From NCBI RefSeq assembly GCF_904849725.1, contig NC_058524.1:353521823-353585822 (forward strand): a stretch of 64,000 bases of DNA, in the 5' to 3' direction. The translations under genes and the position numbers were made by a program. The DNA comes from Hordeum vulgare subsp. vulgare (taxonomy: Eukaryota > Streptophyta > Magnoliopsida > Poales > Poaceae). This document shows, piece by piece, positions 1 to 11,263 of the stretch (positions are counted from its first letter, which is position 1; the number at the start of each line of letters is the position of its first letter). The notes below the pieces were generated by a model, which saw nothing but the letters and a program-made list of their open reading frames with translations, was not told the origin of the DNA and did no database searches.

Positions 1-2538
1 TTCTAGCACTATTATAACTCTCCAAGATCATGAAATAATTATTTTATAAAATATTTTCCTATTTTATTTACATGTCCTTTTCTGGGGCCAGAAATGATAT
101 TTCTGAGTGGCAAATTATTTTTTACCTTAGAAAAATCTGAGAAATGTTGGAGATGCTCACACGACATATATTTTCCATATATAAGATTTTTAAAAACTAT
201 TTATGTTCAAAATATTTGAGCAAACCTTTGAAAACTTTTTTTGTCTGTTTTGATCTTTGAAATATTTCCAAAGGAAATTTTCTCAATAAATTCTCAAAAA
301 ATTCTAGAATGTTCCCCAAGCTATATTTGGTGATCCTGCCAAGTTTCATCTCATTCCAAGGTGATTTGCTTCACCAAATAATCTTAAAACCTTTGTGTCC
401 AGATTCAAGTTGAAGAAACTCTACATTACAAAGTTTGTCCAAATGGCCTAAAACTTTGCAGGAGTGCTCATTACCCCAAATGAGGATACCCTGCCAAGAA
501 TTGGATTTGTTGGGATTAATTTGCTCACACTTCCTCTTAATAAGGCGGAACTGTCCATTTGGAGGTGTTTTCAAGTTTACATTGCCAAACTTGTCCAATC
601 GAGCTCAAATTTGGTAGAGCATCCTAATCTTGCCTAAAACTCAACCCTGTTAACTTTCAGCATCATTGGTAAAGGTTAGCTACCCCAAACCGAGATCAAA
701 CACCTTTAGCCAGATTGGTCAAACAGCATTTAGCACTCTCTACACCCACTCCCTTCTCTCCACACTCCTACAACAGACTGCCAGCACCACTCCTCAACTG
801 CACACGATTGGCCTCTCCTTGGTTCAAAGTGAGTAAGCCAAAAACCCCAATTTAGTTCCTGGTTCAATGGTGGAAGAACCTCTTTAAGCACCTCCCGTTG
901 ACCAACATTGATCTTCTCGGTTCCTAGCAACCGAGGGGCATCTAACCCACCCCACAGACACACCAGACTTGGCCAAAGAGCGCTAGAGCGTGCCAGCATG
1001 TCGTAGCATGCAAAAAACTATGCTCTAGACGCGCTACGGGCACACCCGAGGATACGAAAGCCAGCCCCGGTCGGTTCTCACCTCCCCTTGATGTCGCGCC
1101 TTTTCCCGGACAACGACCCGACTCAGGGCCGCCTCAAGGCCTCTTTCTCCCCCTCTCCACTAACTCAGGCGACGCATGCCCATGCACGCCCGATTTGGTC
1201 AGGAGGGCGCGGCCCCGCAGCACGCATGTACAGCTACCCCCGCTCCTCTCGTTGCGTATGCGGAGTCCTAAACCACGTCTGCAAACCGTGGTTTCGACCC
1301 CGAGCCCTCTGTCCCTCTCCTGCAGTCGTGGAAAAACCATCAGCGCTCCCCCGCTTGGTTCCCCGTTGTTCTTGCACCTCACTCCTCTCCTCCCAACCTC
1401 CAATCCAGCCCCTAGCATCTCCACTTGAGCCAGGAGACTCTCGGTGCTCGAGATCGACTGAGGCGCCGCCGCGTTGGACCTCCGTCGATCTCGGGCTATA
1501 GGCTCGCTCTCAAGCTCCTCTCAGTTTCCCCGTGACCACATCAAGCTCAAGAACCTCCTCCACCACTCCCCCAAGCTTCTCCCTGCTTGGAACACCCTTC
1601 CCCACCGCAACCCGAAGGTCCTCCACCGTGGTCTTGTCATCGCCAATGACACAGGTCCTCCCTTCGGTCCCTCGACCCCTACCAAGTAGGCGGAGATGCC
1701 ACGAGCCCATTTCTGTACTCACTTGGCCATGAGGACATCGGAGCCGCCGTCGGCGTGCCTTCCCTCCTCTCTGTCTAGAGGTGGAAGACAGCCCCGACTG
1801 GAGGGTCCCACCTGTCGGTGGAAAGTCTCTTCCCGTCTCACCCCTCTGTGTCACTCAACACACGGGCCCGCGCGTCAGGTTTAAACCACACAGCATGCGC
1901 GCCTCGGCCGGCTAGTTGGCTAGCTGGCCAGTTGGCCAGTTGGGCCGGCCAACTGCTCGCCGAGCCTTGCCAGGGGTTGAACCCTTTTTCTTCTTCTTTT
2001 AAACCAGATTCTTGGATTATTTCGACATGATAAAATACTTAATCAAATTTAAATATTTTTCCACCATAATTATTTAAAAAATATGTAAAATTTATTAGTG
2101 GTGTTGTGCAAATTTTTCAAAGACTTTTATGCACACTTTAATTAAATACCTAGTTTGGGTATTTTTTTTCTTGTGTGAATTAGACTTTAAAAATACCTTT
2201 TTACTTCAAAAACAAAAACAAACATTTTTAAAACTAAAGTTATAATTTCTTAGAGTATGTTAACATTTTTAATGTTAGTTTGTGCTCCCTTTTTGAGTGT
2301 GCTTCTTCTTATTATTATTAAGATGATAGAACACGCATTTGACGAAGGACTTGGAGCCGAAGACCTCGAAGACCCCGGATACCTAGCTGACCAAGGAAAG
2401 CAACCCTTTGACCATGTCTAAGAAAATGTTTTATGCAGGACATGTTGATTACTTTATCCTGATGCATGTAGTCAGGATTAGTAGTAACCCCTTGGTAGGG
2501 TGTTTTCGATAGGTCCTCTGGAGCACTTGCATTGAGCA
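1..2538 (+). repeat. 5' LTR of A1, left part
   Basis: AT-rich start, then a GC-rich block (about 1030-1970) and an AT-rich tail. It aligns colinearly with about 46.72-49.29 kb of A2: both have the phrase around ggccagaaatg (88 versus 46812), the GC-rich middle and the 'accatgtct' region near 2411 versus 49161. Short ORFs in the GC-rich block are not conserved as proteins in A2 and are read as LTR noise. The start of the LTR is outside the window. The segment ends where solo LTR H is inserted. Confidence 0.75.
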
Positions 2539-4090
2539 TGACCCTCAAGTATAGGGGATCGCAACTATTTTCGAGGGTAGAGTATTCAACCAAAATTTAT
2601 TGATTCGACTCAAGGGGAAGCGAAAGAATATTCTCAAGTATTAGCAGCTGAGTTGTCAATTCAACCACACCTGAAAGATTAGTGTCTGCATGCAAAGTAT
2701 GAGTAGCAAAGTGGTACGATAGCAACAGTGCCAGAAAAAGGTCTGTTGACGGCAGGCTATTCCTCACTTGTTGTATCAATGGCGCCAGAAAACTGTTGCA
2801 GTAGGTAATAGCAAAGTAGCAAGTAACATCAGTAGGGACAACAAAGTAGAAAGTAACAACAGTAGTGACAGCAGCAGCAAGTAACAGCAGTAGTGACAAC
2901 AGTAGCAACGAACAGCAGTAGCGACAACAGTAGCGGCAAAGTAACGTAGCAAGGACCAGTAGTAGAAGACTCGTAGGCATTGGATCGGTAATGGATGATT
3001 ATGCCGGATGTGATTCATCATGTAACAGCTATAACACGGAGAGATAAGTAACTAGCTCCCGTTCGTCAATCTAATATAGGCATGTATTCCGTATGTAGTC
3101 ATACGTGCTTAGGGAAAAGAACTTGCATGACATCTATTGTCCATCCCTCCGTGGCAGCGGGGTCCTAATGGAAACTACGAGATATTAAGGTTCTCCTTTT
3201 AATAAAGAACCAGACCAACGCATTAAACTTGGTGAATACATGAACTCCTCATACTATGGTCATCTCCGGGAGTGGTTCCGGCTATTGTCACTCCGGGGTT
3301 GCCGGGTCATAACACATAGTAGGTGACTACAACTTGCAAGATAGGATCTAAAACACACATATAGTGGCGACAACATAATAGGTTTAGATCTAAAATCATG
3401 GCACTCGGGCCCTAGTGACAAGCATTAAGCATGGCAAAGTAGTAGCAACATCAATCTCAGAACACAGTGGATACTAGGGATCAATCCCCATCAAAACTAA
3501 CTCGATTACATGATAGATCTCATCCAACTCATCACCGTCCAGCAAGCCTACGATGCGATTACTCACGAATGGTGAAGAGCATCATGGAATTGGCGATGGA
3601 GGAAGGTTGATGATGACGATGGCAACGATTTCTCCTCTCAAAAGCCCACAACGGACTCCAGATCTGCCCTCCAGATGAACAACAGGAGGTGGCGGCGCCT
3701 CCGTATCGTAAAACATGATTAATCCTTCTCCCTGATTTTTTTTCGGGCGAAACGGAATATATAGAGCTGAGTTTGGAGGCGGTGGAGCCTCGTGGGCCCC
3801 ACAAGCCTGGTAGGTGCGCCTTGGGGGGGTGGCCGCGGCCCCTGGGCTTGTGGCCCACTGGCTCACCCCCTCCAGTGGATCTTTGCTCACGTATTTTTCA
3901 TTAATTCCAGAAAAATTCTCCATAATTGTTCAGGTCATTCCGAGAAGTTTTATTTTTGCACAAAAACAACACCATGCCAATTCTGCTGAAAACAGCGTTA
4001 GTCTGGGTTAGTTCCATTCAAATCACGCAAATTAGAGTCCAAAACATGGGCAAAAGAGTTCGGAAAAGTAGATACGACGGAGACGTATCA
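2539..4090 (-). mobile_element. H: solo LTR of a Ty3/gypsy-type retrotransposon nested in the A1 LTR
   Basis: Read on the minus strand it begins TGATACGTCTCCGTC at 4090 and ends TTGAGGGTCA at 2539, a TG...CA unit of 1552 bp. The TGATACGTCTCC opening is the start of a very common Triticeae LTR type. A minus-strand TATATAT motif lies near 3757-3764, after the GC-rich promoter-proximal part. No PBS, PPT or coding region is attached, hence solo LTR. Flanks (gagca on the left, gtcac on the right) do not make a clean 5-bp TSD, and compared with A2 some tens of bases of host LTR are missing at the junction, so it may have been trimmed after insertion. Confidence 0.72.
2776..2960. repeat. Degenerate CAG/GTA-rich tandem repeat inside solo LTR H
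   Basis: About 180 bp of imperfect units of the kind 'cagtagtgacaa' and 'agtagcaac' repeated at roughly 18-21-bp spacing. Minus-strand ORFs across it encode low-complexity Leu/Tyr/Cys runs and are not believed to be genes. Confidence 0.7.
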
Positions 4091-5411
4091 GTCACGCGGA
4101 TAAAAGTTGACAAGTAGTAGTAGTGCTACGCATAGGATGAGCATATGCATGATGATGGTAACACAAAGATGAAGTCAAAGGTTTTTCGAAAACCCTGTCG
4201 GGTGCCACTTATGCCCGAGGGTGATGTTGTTGAGCTGGATGACCACTTGAGAAAGAAGTGGTGTACCAGAAAGGTTTTGTGTGAGTGGGTTCGGAAATGG
4301 CATTATATTTATGATGTGTCGACCATCCCAACTTTACATGTGCGACCACAATACCCCTTTATGGGACGAGGCTTTGCTGATTACTTTGGTTGGTGCTAAG
4401 AAAGAGCCCGCATTACTAGTGGCAGGAGTGCTATGGTCACTCTCGTGACGGGGTCGTACGAGGTAGGTCGACTATGTCGTTTTTACGTGTTCCGGACACA
4501 CTGTTGGTCCCCGCATGGGTGATACAGTCTAGAGTTGGTGCTCGTAAGACGTACATCATGTGGGCTGGGTACCAATCGAGTGGACTCTTTGTCCAGTGTC
4601 GTCAGGGGAAAGGCAATGATTGGGTATTTACCTCGGGTATGTTATATACCGCGAGTCATGGATGACACGGAAGTTTCCCGGATCTCGTGGGTACAGCGTA
4701 CAACCTCTGCAGAGTGTAAAACTATTGAAATAGCCATGTCCTCAGTCAAGGACAGTTGGGTAATCCATGTTAAACTACATCTAGTCGTTTTTGCATAAAC
4801 CATGTGTGTGTGTGTGTGTAAAGTTGTTATCTGAGTAAGATGATATGACAAGTCTGGTGACTTGGCTTATAGGGTGAATCTATGATGTTCAACCCTCCGC
4901 AGATATGTTGATACCTATGACCTATTTTTATGAATACCATCTAGTTATGATGCATATCCATACAAGTAATTGACCATGCTCATTTTCAATTAAAACTTGC
5001 TTTTCGCAAAGGCTGCACATTATGTTGATATCCTGGGCTGTTGGCGAGTACATTCAATGTACTCATCTGCTTGCCAATTGTTATTTTATTGACCACACAT
5101 GGAGATACCAGAGAATGGAGAAGAACTCGTCGTCGGAGACGGACACACGAACTAGGACGCTGCATAGTTAGAATGCCTGTTGGTTAAGGCTGATGGCATG
5201 GGTTCCCATTTGGTACCAAGTGTTGGTGTGATTGGCCTACTTGGCCCTATCTATGTAAGACTTGACCATGCTGGTCCTTTATTGTATCAAACTTTAATTT
5301 CAGATATAAGACACTTGTTATTTAGTATCTATGTGTTCAGTGAGCAATGATCTCTAGGATCACTGTACACGTGCATTTGGCGATCTCGACACGTATGTAC
5401 GGGTTCCCACA
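4091..5411 (+). repeat. 5' LTR of A1, right part with LTR end
   Basis: Resumes the A1 LTR after H and aligns with about 49.33-50.66 kb of A2, for example the blocks 'gggtgccact...tgcccgagggtgatg' and 'gtgttcagtgagca'. It ends ...ttcccaca at 5411, immediately upstream of the PBS. A short (TG)n tract lies at 4803-4819. Its last ~95 bp are repeated at about 6930-7024 as the 3' LTR remnant. Confidence 0.8.
4803..4819. repeat. (TG)n microsatellite
   Basis: Uninterrupted TG dinucleotide run inside the A1 LTR. A2 has only a short imperfect equivalent near 50020-50034. Confidence 0.9.
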
Positions 5412-5415
5412 GAGC

Positions 5416-5427
5416 TGGGATCAGAGC
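5416..5427 (+). promoter_or_regulatory. Primer-binding site of A1 (initiator Met tRNA)
   Basis: TGGGATCAGAGC matches 11 of 12 bases of TGGTATCAGAGC, the complement of the plant initiator-Met tRNA 3' end. It lies four bases after the LTR end, the usual place for minus-strand DNA priming. Confidence 0.85.
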
Positions 5428-5570
5428 CATCTTGACTGTAGGGAGCCTTAGGTAGCATGGACGATAGACAAGGCAAATTACACTCTCAACCCTTACACTT
5501 GAGATTTTCTACACCCTACTACCTTTTCATACCACCCACAAATTTCTAACCCTCTCCTAAAAACTTGTAG

Positions 5571-6341
5571 ATGGCCATCGTACCCGGGACACTTTTGGAA
5601 ACGGGCTTTCCCCTACTCTTGGGAGACAGCTTGGAGAACTGTCAAGTACGCCGCCCACCCGTTTTTCTCTACCACGAGCACTGGGTCAATGCCAGCACAA
5701 AGGAATATCACGTGGATGTTATTGTGAAGGCAAACGACTCCCCAGCTAATCGATTCTTTGAAGGACAACAGATGAAGACTCTGGTATTGGCAGTGGAGAC
5801 AACAACACGAGAGGCGCTCGTGCATCTCCGTGATTTCCTTCCCGAGATGGACAACGAGCCGACAACTCGTCATCTGCGTTTTATTAAGGACGGACTTGAT
5901 GGGAGCTGGACACTCAACCAATCCCAGGAGGAAGTAACGCCACTCACATTTCAGACCTACTTCAGCCTGTCTTCCGACACTCTAGCTTACCTGCTGACTA
6001 AGGAGTCCGTGAAGATCTGCCAAGAACTTCATCAAGTCAAGGACCTACACCGCCTAGAGAAGATGAAAACACGCAAGATTAAGAAAGAAGGAGCACCCGG
6101 AGGGCAATCTGCCATCGCTTTCCGAGGAGGAATACCACCACTTAACGCCACTCCTATACTGAGTCGTCGTGTGACCGCAGAGGAATACACTGATTTCCTC
6201 ACCGCTTCACCGACGAAACATCGTCGTGATGGACCTCTTCTTTCCCGCACACCCCTGAAGGAAGATGCTACCCGCACAAATGGGGATGAGGAGGAAGACC
6301 CTGAAGAACTTGTCTACGAGACCGAGCAATCCGACACTTAG
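5571..6341 (+). CDS. orf0-type protein of A1, intact (256 aa)
   Basis: An uninterrupted 256-codon ORF between the PBS and gag. The start ATG at 5571 is chosen because A2 has its homologous start at 50840 and the first residues align (FPLLL at about 13-17; FLYHEHWVNA at about 33-42). Visible layout: an N-terminal alpha/beta region with a strand-like segment EYHVDVIVKAND (about 46-57), a helix-like segment ETTTREALVHLRDFL (about 76-90), a Lys/Arg-rich stretch at about 163-173, and an acidic C-terminal tail (DEEEDPEE). No retroviral domain is visible. An extra ORF upstream of gag is known in RIRE3-like chromoviruses, and its function is unknown. It is intact although the rest of A1 is deleted. 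ATG follows directly after a TAG, compatible with a 3' splice site. Confidence 0.8.
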   Translation: MAIVPGTLLETGFPLLLGDSLENCQVRRPPVFLYHEHWVNASTKEYHVDVIVKANDSPANRFFEGQQMKTLVLAVETTTREALVHLRDFLPEMDNEPTTRHLRFIKDGLDGSWTLNQSQEEVTPLTFQTYFSLSSDTLAYLLTKESVKICQELHQVKDLHRLEKMKTRKIKKEGAPGGQSAIAFRGGIPPLNATPILSRRVTAEEYTDFLTASPTKHRRDGPLLSRTPLKEDATRTNGDEEEDPEELVYETEQSDT

Positions 6342-6650
6342 GATGGATGTCTTAGGAGAAGTTAGGAGTCCTCATGTGAAGTCGATTCCGTGTAATGGTT
6401 CATATGTAAACATGAATTCTTGTCTTGTGTGTGCTTTCTGTTTGTGTCACGATGCAAGCCGTGCTCTTGCCTGAGGCAATATGTAAGCGACTGCATCACC
6501 TATCTTAATTAATGTATTTGCATATGGTTCTTCGACCCTTCTTGTTTGACACAGTCGCACTATACCAAAGCCCCCCTTATATAGGCACGTCATCCCTCTA
6601 TGCTTTCCTCTCGACCACTTCGAAGTATTGACCTATCTGCTCCAAATAGG
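6342..6650 (+). other. Spacer between orf0 and gag in A1
   Basis: No gene. The equivalent spacer in A2 is 51601-51916; both contain the phrase around 'gtgtaatggttca' and 'cgcttgcc/cttgcc', so the spacer is part of the family consensus. It ends 'aaatagg' just before the gag ATG. Confidence 0.6.
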
Positions 6651-6956
6651 ATGGTGACTACTACTCGCACTAGTACCTTCGGCAACCCCAGCACAAGCAA
6701 TTCTAGCAAGGAGCCAGGATCCGGTGGGTCTGCCCAAGATGGAGATCACCCGGAGCAGCAGCAAGGCGACACCCCTCTGCCACCGCCTCCTCCGGAGAAC
6801 ATGATTGTGGCTCAGTTCCTCCAGGATCTCCGAGAGGAATGCCAGGCCAAGAACACCGCCATCCAGCAGATAGCTCGGGCCCTAGTGAACAACCCGCCAC
6901 AGAGCGGAAATGGCAATGGTCCCTCCACTCTGTTTGAGTATCTGTGTGTTCAGTGA
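6651..6956 (+). pseudogene. gag: gag N-terminal fragment of A1
   Basis: The ATG at 6651 matches the A2 gag start at 51917 (both begin MVT.T.. followed by TFGNPST). The frame opens further upstream at 6600, but that part is not conserved. The first ~70 residues are Ser/Pro/Gln/Gly-rich, followed by a helical segment at about 45-75 (MIVAQFLQDLREECQAKN) that also occurs in A2. After about codon 92 the sequence turns into LTR sequence and ends in a stop at 6956. The capsid core with its W-containing motif, the zinc knuckle and all of pol are missing, so no functional capsid can be made. Confidence 0.8.
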
Positions 6957-7024
6957 GCATTGATCTCTAGGATCACTGTACACGTGGATTTGGCGGTCTC
7001 GACGCGTACGTCGGGGTCCCCACA
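6930..7024 (+). repeat. 3' LTR remnant of A1 (last ~95 bp)
   Basis: Matches the last 95 bp of the 5' LTR (about 5317-5411): both contain 'gtgttcagtgagca', 'tgatctctaggatcact' and end in cccaca. It is joined directly to gag. The junction lies in a short similarity (tttgagtat versus tttagtat), typical of illegitimate recombination. Confidence 0.85.
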
Positions 7025-8200
7025 CGTTCCTTGTCTCGAAGTCCTGAAGCGTTCTGTCTGTGTAGAGAGAGCACGGATGACTTTCGCGAGGACCATGATG
7101 CATTGGTCACGGGTAAAGCCCCATAGAATGTGAAACGCTCCTCCACCTGCTAGAAAGGAACATTAGTGTCTAGAGCTTTATTTCTCTGTCGCAACGGAGG
7201 GTGCTCGGGCGATCGAAGCTCGGTGCTCCAAAGATGTAATTTATGAGTAGGGATATTGTTGTGTGCCTTGGAACAATCTATCATTATGGAATTTTTCCCT
7301 ACGTATTGCACTTGAATTATTTTTTGACTCCTCTTTTAGCTGTTTAATCTGAAAGTTTCCAGTCGTCTGCTTCAAACCCCATGTAAATACTACAAAGGGT
7401 GTTTCGACATCCGCATTGTGACCCTTAGCCGATGTATCGGTGCCGGAAGGCGATACTGTGTGAAGTAAACGAAGCAATCAAACTATTTGGCTTTAGTGCT
7501 TTCACTTAGCCTTAGGAGCTTGAATTCGGAGGCTAGCCCATAGTTTATTGTGGTAGTCGGATGAACCGAAATTTGAAATAGTTACCACCTTGGTTGCAAA
7601 GTTACAAACCTCTCCATATAACATGGAATAATCATCCATTGGTTTGTAGTATTTGAACTCGGATTGCAAACTGGTTCTTGCTAATTATGAAAGTCAGTTT
7701 TTGGCTTTCTCCACTAAGCCATTTTTGTTACACTAGCTGCCAATACAATCGTAGTGGTTCTCCCGTTACCCCTTTCGCAGAACTAACGGAACGTAAGGGG
7801 GTAAGCACAGGAGCGGGGCAACCCAACTATTGACCCGCGACATAATTCGGAACCAATGCATATAAAGCAATATCCAAGAAAACCAAACACTAAAAAAAGG
7901 TAGTGACAGGGTAGTGCTCAGGCGGTATATATCCAAGCCCTCGGTCAATTAGCCGATCGCACTTGATACTTATTAAACAAATCTACCCTTCGCCACCAAT
8001 GAGAAGAACACTTATATATATGTACAGAAACTATATAAGAAGTATATGCATAATATTTACTGTAATTCATGTTGCCAAGGCAGCTGTGACAGGGAACTAT
8101 TGTTTTAAACAACATATTTCAAGGCGACCTTTTATCCATGGCCTATCATGGATGGCTTGACGTCTGCCCTGCTTTCCGCTGTGCAGTTTCTCCTATGCTT
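7025..8200 (-). other. Non-coding distal part of element C
   Basis: No protein domain recognised. The one modest minus-strand ORF (7241-7477, 78 codons) has a Lys/Gln-rich segment (LKQTTGNFQIKQLKEE) that could be a relic of a coiled-coil ORF, but this is weak. No LTR end or PPT could be placed. The boundary with A1 at 7024/7025 is inferred from the end of the A1 LTR. Confidence 0.35.
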
Positions 8201-8435
8201 CTTAGAAGGGAGGGCTAGTATCCTTTAAAGGTGGTGATTGTTGGCAGACGGACCTTGAATAGAGGGTCTTGAGAAGTTGTCGTGCTATAGGTGAGCTTGA
8301 CGCTTGAGAGATCCTTAACGGCTTCTCGTACTTGTCCATGAAGACATTTGGACCGCAGTTTGGTCGAATCAAACATATGGTCCTTGGTGATGGATCCCGA
8401 CAGCTGCCCATGGTATTTTGAGAATGAAATTGTGT

Positions 8436-8903
8436 CTATGGAGGACATACCTTACGGGTGACCGGGTTGTGCAATGGGGAGCGTATCCCTATTGCTTTTG
8501 GAGGCGAAGGCATCTTCGAGGGATCCGGTTGAGCTCGGGCTCGCTTGCCGCCTACTGCGAGTTGATGGTGAGCTTGTTGCTTGATGCGTCGTCGTTGTAT
8601 TGTCATTCGACTGCCAAGGTTGTTGTGTGCTCCTCGGTCTGGAGGAGTCTTATGTATTGCCATTGACGGTGATAACACCGCTGGGTCCAGGAATCTTGAG
8701 CTTTAGGTAAGAGTAATGCGGCACAACATTGAAGCTATGGGCTCTACGGTGCATACCTCCCGTAGGGCTCGCTTCCTTTCCTTCTTTGGTATGTGAGTAG
8801 CATATATCATGTTCACACGTTTCACTTCAGGGGGAACTGTTCCTGGCCCCCAGTATTCAAACCGCGGGCTCTTCATCATCCTCACTTCGTTGGCCGTTGC
8901 CAT
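8436..8903 (-). pseudogene. Gag-protease junction remnant of C
   Basis: Minus-strand translation from 8903 begins MATANEVRMMKSPRFEYWGP and continues through VNMIYATHIPKKERKRAL, a segment found just upstream of the aspartic protease in this group of Triticeae Ty3/gypsy polyproteins. After about residue 65 the similarity jumps to a segment that normally lies beyond the protease (a TEEHT motif). The protease core with its catalytic aspartate is therefore deleted. Stops interrupt the remainder. Confidence 0.6.
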
Positions 8904-8939
8904 CTTCCTCGGCTGCTAGTTTCGCGACCTATTTAAACA

Positions 8940-10875
8940 CCCAACAGTTACGGTTGGTGCGGGTAGCAGGCTTTTCTTGGGTGCATGGATCTGACACGGC
9001 CTTTTCATAATTTTATCTAATGGAATCAGTCCATCCCTATTACCTTTGAAGGGTTTCTTCTGCTGTCTGGATGTTGAACTGCGGAAGCCACCATTTACGG
9101 CTCTTCCATCAGAGGTATGGGGTTTGCTCTTGTTTCGCCTTGGCTTTCCATTCCTATCCTGAAATTCAGAGGTGCCAGGTTATCCGCATTATGGCTGTGC
9201 TGAGCTAGCCAATTATCCTCGCCGCTCAAAAGCGGGTAATGAGGGAGGTGAGATTGGACATTGTTCTCGGACTATCGTGGCCGAGATGGCGAGCCAACCA
9301 TTTGTCTCTGATGTTGTGCCTGAAGGAGGCTATTGCCTCGGCATCCGGGTAGTCCACTAACTGGTTCTTCTTGGTTAGGAACCTATTAAAGGATTCTCGT
9401 GCCGATTCACCCGCCTTTTGTAAGAAGTTGCCGAGATCGGAGGAGTCCGGGGGGCACACTTAGATTCCCTAAAAATTAGACAGGAAGGATTCCTCGAGCT
9501 CTTCCCAACTTCTGATAGAATCTTCAGGTAAGCTATTTAGCCAATGCCGTGTTGGCCCTTTTAGCTTTAGGGGTAGTTACTTGATGGCGTGGAGGTCATC
9601 TCCCCTAGCCATATGGATGTGAAGAAATAAATCTTCTATCCACACGACAGGTTCTGTAGTCCTATTGTATTGTTTTATGTTTATGGGTTTAAACCCTTCC
9701 GAGAACTGGTGCTGCATGACCTCATCTATGAAGCACATTGGGTGAGTGGTGCCTCTGACCCGGGCTATACTGTGTCGGATATCGTCTGTTCGTTGTGCCC
9801 GGTATGATTCTCGGTCTCTGTTTCTATTCATAAGACGTGGTTGGTCTCCATCCCATCGAGTGGGACACTACCTTTTGGATCCATAGATGGATCTATTGCA
9901 ACCTATTCTGTTTTCCAAGTCATGACGTAGATCGTGTTTCCCTTGGGCTGTGCATGTTAATTTCCTTTCCTGCCGGGAGGCTCGGGTGTGTACTCGGCTT
10001 CTCTAGCTGCTGTATCGCACCCTTGATGTGGTCGATCAGGTTGGTTGTACTATGTGCGCCTGGGGGACACGAGCTCTCGGGCCTTGTCGTCGAACTTAGG
10101 CAGCACGCACCGACATGGGTAGCTTTTGTTCTGAGCTAGCCACCCGGTGCCATATCCTTCTTCGGTTGCGAGTACTTTTGTCCCTCTATTGTTGATGGTG
10201 TATTCTTTGGCTTGAAGTCATTATTGCTTCGCTGGACACAGCGAGCGGTAGTTATGAGCTTATGCCTGAATCATTCCTAACCATCAGGGTCCTCGAGAAC
10301 TGTGAAATCATCGGCCTCCAAGTTGTCGTCCACGTCGTCGGGAGGGAGGTAGTTGTCATTGTATGAATTATCGGGGTCGTCGAGATCGGACTGGCCTTCG
10401 GGCTTGTTCAGGTCCTCCTGTGGTTGCTCGGGAGCTCCGAGGCTACCGATGTCCTGTTGGATTGTATTCTCCCCGGTTCCTTGTGTGGTCCCTATTCCAT
10501 TGTTGACCTTGGATTGTTTGTGGTTCCTTCGAACCTTTGATGGCTTCTCCCCGGACTAATCGTCGTTTTGTGGTATAGGGGTTGTTCGACATTGCTGTTG
10601 GGAGTGTTCGCCATGTAGACGTCGTAGGTGGAGGTGGCAGTCCATCGCCAGGTGTTTACAAGGGTGGGGTCATCGGCCGCATAATCCATGGCTTGGACCT
10701 CATCGGAGGTGTAATCCAATACGTTGGTTAAGTCTTGGACGGTGGCTATCGAGTGGTTGGTGGGTGGGTCGTAAAAGTCCTTGTAATCCCCATCTGGACC
10801 GGTCTGAGTGTAGCTCGGGTCTGGGCCATCCGCGACTGTGAATGGTTGGATGTGGTCGAGCGCCTTGTTTAACAT
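8940..10875 (-). pseudogene. gag: gag of element C, degraded
   Basis: Three colinear blocks on the minus strand. The N-terminal block 10875-10492 contains LDYTSDEVQAMDYAADDPTL and TWRWTA..STYDVYM, acidic and proline-rich. A central block at 9831-9577 contains HPMCFIDEVMQHQFSEGFKP and PVVWIEDLFLHIHMARGDDL, the capsid start. The capsid core at 9459-9226 contains GESARESFNRF, DCPDAEAIA-like DYPDAEAIASFRHNIRDKWL and LTSLITRF, typical of plant Ty3/gypsy capsid (retrotransposon gag family). The blocks are joined through stops and frameshifts (for example a stop near 9460), so no full-length capsid is encoded. Normal function would be assembly of the virus-like particle. Confidence 0.7.
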
Positions 10876-11245
10876 CGAGAGGCTATCCAGTTTATTTCTT
10901 GATGGTTTTCGAAGCTGATCTCCGTAGCTTCCGCGAGGGATGCAAGTTCGACAATTTCCATGTGCAGTTCACAGCGCCCAGAGGTCGGATCCGGAATCGA
11001 AGCTACTATGATCTTTGAAGGGAGAAGATTGCCCCTAGAGTCGGCGGAAAACTCGAGGTTCTCGAATCTTATCTCCTATTCGGGGATAAGACATCCAATC
11101 TAGCCAAGGTGGTCGGTCAGGTCGGTGTGCAACATGAAGCTTCCGAATGTGAGAATGTGCCCGGGGACGAAGATGTCCTCGCTGCTGATTCGGTAGCTTC
11201 GGATTAAGAGGGCCATCAACCCTTCTGGCAATCCAACGTTGGATA

Positions 11246-11263
11246 TCTCAATGAAAGCACCAA
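11246..11263 (-). promoter_or_regulatory. Primer-binding-site region of C
   Basis: On the minus strand TTGGTGCTTTCATTGAGA follows directly after the LTR end ...CACCGACA. The position is that of a PBS. The sequence is not the initiator-Met type seen in A, B and D, and I cannot name the priming tRNA with certainty. Confidence 0.6.

Larger units (their letters stand above)
1..7024 (+). mobile_element. Element A1: RIRE3/Tekay-like Ty3/gypsy LTR retrotransposon, internally deleted
   Basis: The window opens inside a long 5' LTR that ends with CACA at 5411. It is followed by a PBS, an orf0-type gene, the start of gag and a short remnant of the 3' LTR ending in CACA at 7024. The same layout and colinear sequence recur at about 46.4-54.0 kb (A2), so the family is present twice. 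Downstream gag, protease, RT and integrase are all missing: gag runs directly into LTR sequence near 6930. The lineage call rests on A2, whose protease/RT resembles Tekay chromoviruses, and on an extra ORF upstream of gag, which is known for rice RIRE3/RIRE8-type elements. The family name in Triticeae libraries was not determined. The left end lies outside the window. Confidence 0.8.

Noticed and set aside
1088..1854. GC-rich overlapping ORFs on both strands (e.g. 137 aa, 114 aa)
   Set aside because: They lie in the GC-rich centre of the A1 LTR, and the equivalent frames in A2 (47.8-48.6 kb) encode different residues; no domain.
2597..3021. Minus-strand Leu/Tyr/Cys-rich ORFs looking like membrane proteins
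   Set aside because: Produced by the degenerate CAG/GTA repeat inside solo LTR H.
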